This document shows, piece by piece, positions 54,515 through 58,997 of a DNA stretch of 58,997 nt; positions within the stretch are counted from its first letter, which is position 1; each line of letters opens with the position of its first letter. A program made the position numbers and the translations under genes. The notes beneath the pieces are model-generated. The model did not search any database and was not told where the DNA came from. It was given only the letters and a program-made list of their open reading frames with translations. The stretch comes from Lachnospiraceae bacterium (GTDB taxonomy: Bacteria; Bacillota; Clostridia; Lachnospirales; Lachnospiraceae): the NCBI GenBank assembly GCA_017994075.1, contig JAGOLM010000003.1, positions 1 through 58,997 on the forward strand. The letters are read 5' to 3'.

Positions 54515-54946
54515 TTGGAAATGATTATAGAATCATATTCGCCGAAAGAAACAGAGAATCTTGCAGCCAGTCTTGTAGACGGTGCGACACCCGGAGCAGT
54601 TTTTGCTCTATCTGGAGATCTCGGTGTAGGAAAAACCATATTTGCCAAAGGTATGGCCGAGGGACTCGGAATAGAAGAACCAGTGGTAAGTCCTACATTT
54701 ACCATACTTCAGGAATATAAATCAGGGCGTCTCCCATTCTATCATTTTGATGTGTATAGAATAGAAGAACCGGAGGAGATGGAAGAGACCGGATTTGATG
54801 ATGCTATTTTTGGCGATGGAGTCAGCCTTATAGAATGGGCAGAGATGATAGAAGATATCATGCCAGAGCATTATACTAAGATTTTGATAGAAAAGGCACC
54901 TGAAAAGGGATTTGACTATAGGAAAATCACGATTACTCAGATATGA
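54515..54946 (+). CDS. tsaE: tRNA threonylcarbamoyladenosine biosynthesis ATPase TsaE
   Basis: ATPase of the complex that makes t6A37 on ANN-decoding tRNAs, together with TsaB and TsaD encoded downstream. The 143-residue protein has Walker A GDLGVGKT near 36, SPTFTILQEY, HFDVYRI and LIEWAE, all characteristic. A TTG start at 54515 gives the best spacing (6 bases) from GGAGAG; an ATG two codons on (54521) is an alternative. Confidence 0.93.
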   Translation: MEMIIESYSPKETENLAASLVDGATPGAVFALSGDLGVGKTIFAKGMAEGLGIEEPVVSPTFTILQEYKSGRLPFYHFDVYRIEEPEEMEETGFDDAIFGDGVSLIEWAEMIEDIMPEHYTKILIEKAPEKGFDYRKITITQI

Positions 54947-55047
54947 TGGAAAATAGTAAGTGTTTTCTAAAAATATAAATTAGGATAAAAAATAGTTATA
55001 GCAGAAATACAAATAAAACATTACGATAATAGAAACAAGGTATTTTG

Positions 55048-55767
55048 ATGAACATTTTGGCAATTGATGCTTCAGGGCTTACTTGCTCAGTAGCGATAGC
55101 AAGCGATAAGGAAATAATAGGGGAATACACTCTTAACTACACCAGAACACACTCAGTTACTTTATTACCACTTATTGACAAGCTTATAAAAGAGACTGGA
55201 TTTATAGTTAATGAGTTTGATTATGTTGCAACAGCAGGAGGACCTGGAAGTTTTACTGGTCTTAGGATTGGCTCGGCAACGGCAAAGGGTCTATCATTTT
55301 CCTGGGGCACGCCTATAATATCAGTTCCGACAGTAGATGCACTGGCTTATAATATGTGGGGATCTGATGGTCTTATCTGCCCGATAATGGACGCCAGAAG
55401 ACATCAGACTTATACTGGAATATATAGATTTGAGGATGCTACAGATACATCGAAGAAACTTAAAGTAATTCATGAGGAATATGCAACGGAAATAGATACC
55501 CTTATAGAAGAATTGTCCGGGTATAATGAACCTATAACTTTCCTTGGGGATGGAGTTCCTGTATTTAGAGATTATATAGATAAGAATCTTGAGAATGTAC
55601 ATTTCTATGCACCTGGAAATTTGTGCAGGCAAAGGGCTTCATCGGTGGCACTTCTTGCATCAGAATATGCAGAGGAAGGCAGGATCCAAACAGCGGAAGA
55701 GCATAGACCTATATATCTACGTGAGACTCAAGCTGAACGTGAGAGAAAAGCTAATGAAGGAAAATAA
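55048..55767 (+). CDS. tsaB: TsaB, t6A synthesis scaffold
   Basis: ASKHA-fold partner of TsaD in threonylcarbamoyl transfer to tRNA A37. The 239-residue product has AIDASGLTCSVAI at the start, the GGPGSFTGLRIGSATAKGL motif near 60, and PIMDARRHQTYTGIYR near 110. I start at the ATG at 55048, with AAGG upstream. It overlaps rimI by 14 bases at its 3' end, an arrangement typical of bacterial t6A operons. Confidence 0.93.
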   Translation: MNILAIDASGLTCSVAIASDKEIIGEYTLNYTRTHSVTLLPLIDKLIKETGFIVNEFDYVATAGGPGSFTGLRIGSATAKGLSFSWGTPIISVPTVDALAYNMWGSDGLICPIMDARRHQTYTGIYRFEDATDTSKKLKVIHEEYATEIDTLIEELSGYNEPITFLGDGVPVFRDYIDKNLENVHFYAPGNLCRQRASSVALLASEYAEEGRIQTAEEHRPIYLRETQAERERKANEGK

Positions 55768-56275
55768 TGCTTTTTCAGAAGACAAGAATTTTGTAACAAC
55801 ACATAATGTAGATAAAAAAATTAAGGTTACAATAGCTCCGGCCACTGAAGTAAGTATTGCAGAAATAGCAAAAATAGAAGCTGAATGTTTCAGTGAACCT
55901 TGGAGCGAAAAAAGCTTTAGGGATGCGATAAAATTATCATCGGCAGAAATCTATGTTGCTATGGATGATAAAATGGATGTGCTAGGATACTTTGTATTGT
56001 ACTATGCATCGGATCAGGGGGAATTGCAGAATATTGCAGTTCGTCCGGGATATAGAGGATATGGGATAGGTAGCAGTCTAATGGAAAAGCTTGTTTCAGA
56101 GAGCCTGCGACTCGGAATGTCACAGATTTATCTGGAAGTCAGATCTTCTAACGAGCCGGCAAAGGAACTTTACCGAAAATACGGCTTTATACCAACTGGA
56201 ATAAGAAAAAATTTCTACAGATTTCCGACAGAAGATGCTATTGTAGAGATGAAGGACCTTTTGATACAGATTTAG
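55754..56275 (+). CDS. rimI: ribosomal-protein-alanine N-acetyltransferase RimI
   Basis: GNAT acetyltransferase, 173 residues, acetylating the N-terminus of ribosomal protein S18. The acetyl-CoA loop is PGYRGYGIGSSLMEKL near 100; EAECFSEPWSEKSFRD and YLEVRSSNEPAKELYRKYGF are typical of RimI. A 30-residue hydrophilic N-terminal extension precedes the core. I start at 55754 because the larger open frame overlaps tsaB entirely in another frame. It lies 13 bases before rnz. Confidence 0.9.
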   Translation: MKENNAFSEDKNFVTTHNVDKKIKVTIAPATEVSIAEIAKIEAECFSEPWSEKSFRDAIKLSSAEIYVAMDDKMDVLGYFVLYYASDQGELQNIAVRPGYRGYGIGSSLMEKLVSESLRLGMSQIYLEVRSSNEPAKELYRKYGFIPTGIRKNFYRFPTEDAIVEMKDLLIQI

Positions 56276-56288
56276 AAATGGAATATAT

Positions 56289-57206
56289 ATGCTTGATGTT
56301 TGTTTGCTAGGGACTGCCGGCATGATGCCGCTTCCTGACAGATGGCTGACCTCATTAATGACTAGATTTAATGGGTCCAGCCTTATGATAGATTGTGGAG
56401 AGGGAACTCAGATTGCAATGAAAGAATGCGGATGGAGTCCCAAACCTGTTGATACGTTACTGATAACACATTTCCATGCAGATCATATAAGTGGTCTTCC
56501 TGGACTTTTACTTACGATGGGTAATTCTGAAAAAAAAGATCCGCTGACGATCGTAGGTCCAAAGGGACTTAAGAGAATAGTTGATTCTCTCCGTGTGGTT
56601 GCTCCGGAACTACCATTTCCGGTGGAATACATCGAATTAGAAGAACAGGAACAGGACCTGACCCTTAAGGGATATCAGATCCACGCATTTAGAGTAAAAC
56701 ATAACGTTACATGTTATGGGTATTCAATTTCTATTCCAAGGGCCGGTAGGTTCAATGCTGACAAGGCAAAGGAAGAAAATATACCTCTTAAATATTGGAA
56801 TAGACTTCAAAAAGGGGAGACTATTGCGGATGGAGATGAAATATATACTCCTGATTTGGTAATGGGTTCTGCCAGAAAAGGGATCAAGGTCACTTATTGT
56901 ACGGATTCAAGACCTACTGATAAAATTGTTGAATGTGCAGCAGGATCAGATCTGTTTATTTGCGAAGGCATGTATGGTGAGCCTGATAAGCAGGAAAAAG
57001 CAAAACAATTTAAGCATATGACTTTCTATGAGGCAGCTCAAATGGGCAAGGATGCAGACGTTGATGAAATGTGGCTTACACATTTTAGCCCATCTCTTGT
57101 GGCACCAAAGAGATATATGAATGACGTTACGAAGATATTCCCGAGAACATCCCTTGGGTATGACGGAAGGATTAAAGTGTTTGATTTTTCTGATAAGGAG
57201 GACTAG
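56289..57206 (+). CDS. rnz: ribonuclease Z
   Basis: Metallo-beta-lactamase-fold endonuclease that removes 3' trailers from pre-tRNAs lacking encoded CCA, as the tRNA-Gln in this window does. The 305-residue protein has HFHADH at 61-66, a long flexible arm region after 150, YCTDSRP near 208 and the C-terminal His in WLTHFSPS. A zinc-ligand pattern typical of tRNase Z. It is followed by the membrane-anchored gene after 2 bases. Confidence 0.92.
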   Translation: MLDVCLLGTAGMMPLPDRWLTSLMTRFNGSSLMIDCGEGTQIAMKECGWSPKPVDTLLITHFHADHISGLPGLLLTMGNSEKKDPLTIVGPKGLKRIVDSLRVVAPELPFPVEYIELEEQEQDLTLKGYQIHAFRVKHNVTCYGYSISIPRAGRFNADKAKEENIPLKYWNRLQKGETIADGDEIYTPDLVMGSARKGIKVTYCTDSRPTDKIVECAAGSDLFICEGMYGEPDKQEKAKQFKHMTFYEAAQMGKDADVDEMWLTHFSPSLVAPKRYMNDVTKIFPRTSLGYDGRIKVFDFSDKED

Positions 57207-57208
57207 TC

Positions 57209-57796
57209 ATGAGAAAAGTGATTCGTATTGGCGTGGCACTTGTGATAATGGCAACACTTATTGTGGGATATTATTACTATTTATCAAGAAAAACGAGTCA
57301 GAGTAGCACATCTAAGAAATCAGAGAGTGTTACCGAATATGCTATGCTTAAGAACATAGATCTGGATAAAAATTATCCTAAGACGCCTAGAACGGTTGTA
57401 AAGATGTATAACCAGATAATTACTGAATTCTATGCCAAAAAGCACAGCGATGCAGAAATCAAGATTCTTGCGGGTAAAGCTAGAAAGCTTATGGATAAAG
57501 ATCTTTTGAAGGCAAATCCAAAGGACGCTTATTTTGAAGGAGTTAAAAAAGATATTAAATCTTATTCTGACAGAAAAGCCAGAATAGTTAGTTCTGATGT
57601 GGAAAATTCTAGCTATATCGAGTATAAAAAAGTCCAAGGCTATGAATGTGCTTATGTTGAAGCATATTACTTTTCAAAAGAAGGCTCAAACTTCCTGAGA
57701 ACTTACCAAGACTATTGTCTTAGAAAAGATAAGGATGGAAACTGGAAGATCCTTACATGGAAGCTAGTTGATGGAAATCCAGATAACTTCGAGTAA
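57209..57796 (+). CDS. membrane-anchored protein (DUF6715-like)
   Basis: A 195-residue protein with one N-terminal signal-anchor (about 5-27, VIRIGVALVIMATLIVGYYYY), a Ser/Lys-rich linker (28-43), and an extracytoplasmic domain of about 150 residues. The domain has helices (YPKTPRTVVKMYNQIITEFY, KARKLMDKDLLKANP) then strands ending WKILTWKLVDG. It resembles the DUF6715 family found in Lachnospiraceae; I am only moderately sure of the name. It lies 2 bases behind rnz and just before tsaD, so it is in the t6A/tRNA cluster. Function unknown. Confidence 0.7.
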   Translation: MRKVIRIGVALVIMATLIVGYYYYLSRKTSQSSTSKKSESVTEYAMLKNIDLDKNYPKTPRTVVKMYNQIITEFYAKKHSDAEIKILAGKARKLMDKDLLKANPKDAYFEGVKKDIKSYSDRKARIVSSDVENSSYIEYKKVQGYECAYVEAYYFSKEGSNFLRTYQDYCLRKDKDGNWKILTWKLVDGNPDNFE

Positions 57797-57844
57797 TATA
57801 GAAATATTTAATTTTGCAAAATGGAAAAGAGGCAAGTACCATTA

Positions 57845-58855
57845 ATGCTTACACTTGGAATTGAAAGTTCATGTGATGAGACTGCGGCAGCAGTTGTAGA
57901 GGATGGCCGCGTACTTCACAGTAATGTAATATCGACTCAGATACCTATCCATACTTTGTATGGTGGCGTTGTTCCGGAAATAGCGTCTAGAAAACATATT
58001 GAGAGAATTAATCAAGTGGTACAAAAGGCACTTGATGATGCAAATATTACTCTTAAGGATATTGATGCAATTGGAGTTACCTATGGGCCTGGGTTGGTAG
58101 GACCCCTTCTTGTAGGATCATCTTTTGCCAAAGCAATGGCATATGCAGCAGGAATACCACTTGTTGGTGTTCACCATATTGAAGGCCATATAAGTGCCAA
58201 CTATATTGAACACAAGGATCTGGAACCTCCGTTTTTATGCCTTATAGTTTCAGGCGGTCATACACACCTTGTAAGAGTTATGGATTATGGAAAATATGAA
58301 ATAATAGGAAGAACCGTGGATGACGCTGCAGGAGAAGCATTTGATAAGGTGGCAAGAGCTATTGGTCTTGGATATCCCGGTGGCCCCAAAATCGAAAAAA
58401 AAGCGCTGGAAGGTAATCCTAATGCGATAGATTTTCCGCAGGCCAAGGTGACGGATCATCCATATGACTTTAGTTTCAGTGGATTGAAATCTGCAGTTCT
58501 TAATTATTTGAATGAAAAGAATATGAAGGGAGAAGAAATCAATTCCGCTGATGTAGCGGCATCCTTTCAAAAGACAGTTATTGATTCCCTTGTCAAACGC
58601 GCAATGTTGGCGTTGGACGAATATGGAGGAGATAAGTTTGCTATAGCTGGTGGCGTTGCTTCAAATGGTGCATTTAGGCATGCTATGGATCAGGCCTGCG
58701 AGAAACGTAACGTAGAGTTCCTTGTGCCTAGTCCTATTCTATGCACGGATAATGGCGCAATGATAGGAGCAGCGGCTTATTTTGACTATCAGAACGGTGT
58801 CAGAAGTGGTCTTGATCTAAACGCAATACCTAACCTAAAATTAGGTGAAAGATAA
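57845..58855 (+). CDS. tsaD: TsaD, tRNA threonylcarbamoyltransferase
   Basis: Transfers the threonylcarbamoyl group to A37 of tRNA, with TsaB and TsaE. A metal-dependent ASKHA protein of 336 residues. It starts [32 protein letters not shown] follows. The metal-binding His pair is in HHIEGH near 109-114, VSGGHTHLV near 133, and the C-terminal has [10 protein letters not shown] and a [12 protein letters not shown]sp ligand. I start at 57845, because its N-terminus matches the family and AGAGG lies 12 bases upstream; an in-frame ATG at 57821 adds eight residues. A tandem repeat follows. Confidence 0.95.
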   Translation: MLTLGIESSCDETAAAVVEDGRVLHSNVISTQIPIHTLYGGVVPEIASRKHIERINQVVQKALDDANITLKDIDAIGVTYGPGLVGPLLVGSSFAKAMAYAAGIPLVGVHHIEGHISANYIEHKDLEPPFLCLIVSGGHTHLVRVMDYGKYEIIGRTVDDAAGEAFDKVARAIGLGYPGGPKIEKKALEGNPNAIDFPQAKVTDHPYDFSFSGLKSAVLNYLNEKNMKGEEINSADVAASFQKTVIDSLVKRAMLALDEYGGDKFAIAGGVASNGAFRHAMDQACEKRNVEFLVPSPILCTDNGAMIGAAAYFDYQNGVRSGLDLNAIPNLKLGER

Positions 58856-58890
58856 TCGGACAAGAAACAACAAATAAGAAATAACAAAAA

Positions 58891-58997
58891 AGAAATGATA
58901 AAGCTAGAAATAAAAGATCAGAAATGATAAAGCCAGAAACAAAAGATAAGAAATGATAAAGCCAGAAACAAAAGATAAGAAATGATAAAGCCAGAAA
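58891..58997. repeat. 29-bp tandem repeat, cut by the window edge
   Basis: The unit beginning AGAAATGATAAAGC occurs at 58891-58919, 58920-58948, 58949-58977 and partly 58978-58997. Units 2-4 are identical where they overlap; unit 1 has three changes. It lies 35 bases after the tsaD stop. The period is not a multiple of three, and each unit has an ATG and an in-frame stop, so it is not evidently coding. There is no spacer between units. Confidence 0.9.

Noticed and set aside
58891..58997. Possible CRISPR array
   Set aside because: Units are directly adjacent without spacers and no cas gene is near.

Overview
The window is an AT-rich stretch of a Firmicutes chromosome. Gene content points to the Lachnospiraceae, and possibly a Butyrivibrio-like motile anaerobe. 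Supporting genes are flagellin and a YjfB-like motility protein, superoxide reductase and rubrerythrin, type III glutamine synthetase, HprK with WhiA and RapZ, a three-gene glycerol-3-phosphate oxidation module with DUF1667, and the CdaR-like/ftsEX/S41/prfB order. The genus cannot be fixed from sequence alone. Nothing looks like a prophage, IS element, CRISPR array or integrated plasmid; this is mostly core chromosome with a few accessory genes.

Layout. 1-2.7 kb: an SLC13/ArsB-NhaD-type permease leaving the left edge, a 48-residue orphan protein, and a YitT-family membrane protein. 2.8-4.9 kb: a large flagellin behind a sigma-28 promoter, with GGA-loop hairpins in its mRNA. 5-6.2 kb: superoxide reductase and rubrerythrin. 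6.2-8.1 kb: MarR regulator and an apparently C-terminally truncated DHA2 exporter with paired operators. 8.3-9.1 kb: CIRCE-controlled Hsp20. 9.2-12.9 kb: a VTC-domain protein, a DUF4956 membrane protein and a two-component system. 13-18.9 kb: histidine phosphatase, FtsH, UvrC, HprK. 18.9-25.2 kb: M18 aminopeptidase, MurB, RapZ, WhiA, a Crh-like HPr lacking the catalytic His, a lipid kinase and class II aldolase. 25.3-28.4 kb: GlnN and a degenerate-receiver protein. 28.5-34.4 kb: PBP1A, YigZ, tRNA-Gln, acyl-ACP thioesterase, and a CvfB-type protein with a repetitive disordered N-terminus. 34.4-41.2 kb: glycerol operon (GlpP antiterminator, GlpK, GlpF, three-gene G3P oxidation module). 41.3-44.3 kb: YjfB-like protein, TrxB, and an SH3/NlpC-P60 secreted hydrolase. 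44.3-50.5 kb: a gene-free AT-rich region with DnaA boxes, a CdaR/PucR-like regulator, FtsE, FtsX, S41 protease, and RF2 with its programmed frameshift. 50.5-54.5 kb: homoserine dehydrogenase, aspartate kinase, a small HExxH protein, ThrH. 54.5-58.9 kb: the t6A cluster tsaE-tsaB-rimI-rnz-(membrane protein)-tsaD, followed by a 29-bp tandem repeat running off the right edge.

How the genes fit together. HprK, the His-less HPr and a cre-like palindrome near glpK suggest carbon-catabolite signalling through Ser-phosphorylation. GlpP/K/F plus the FAD enzymes take glycerol to dihydroxyacetone phosphate, which meets the aldolase encoded nearby. Hom, LysC and ThrH belong to one aspartate-family pathway. 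FtsEX, the NlpC/P60 protein, PBP1A and MurB serve the cell wall. The most unusual items are the Crh-like HPr, the pseudo-receiver protein behind glnN, the VTC/DUF4956 pair, the GGA-loop hairpins around the flagellin mRNA, and the repeat-tailed CvfB protein.
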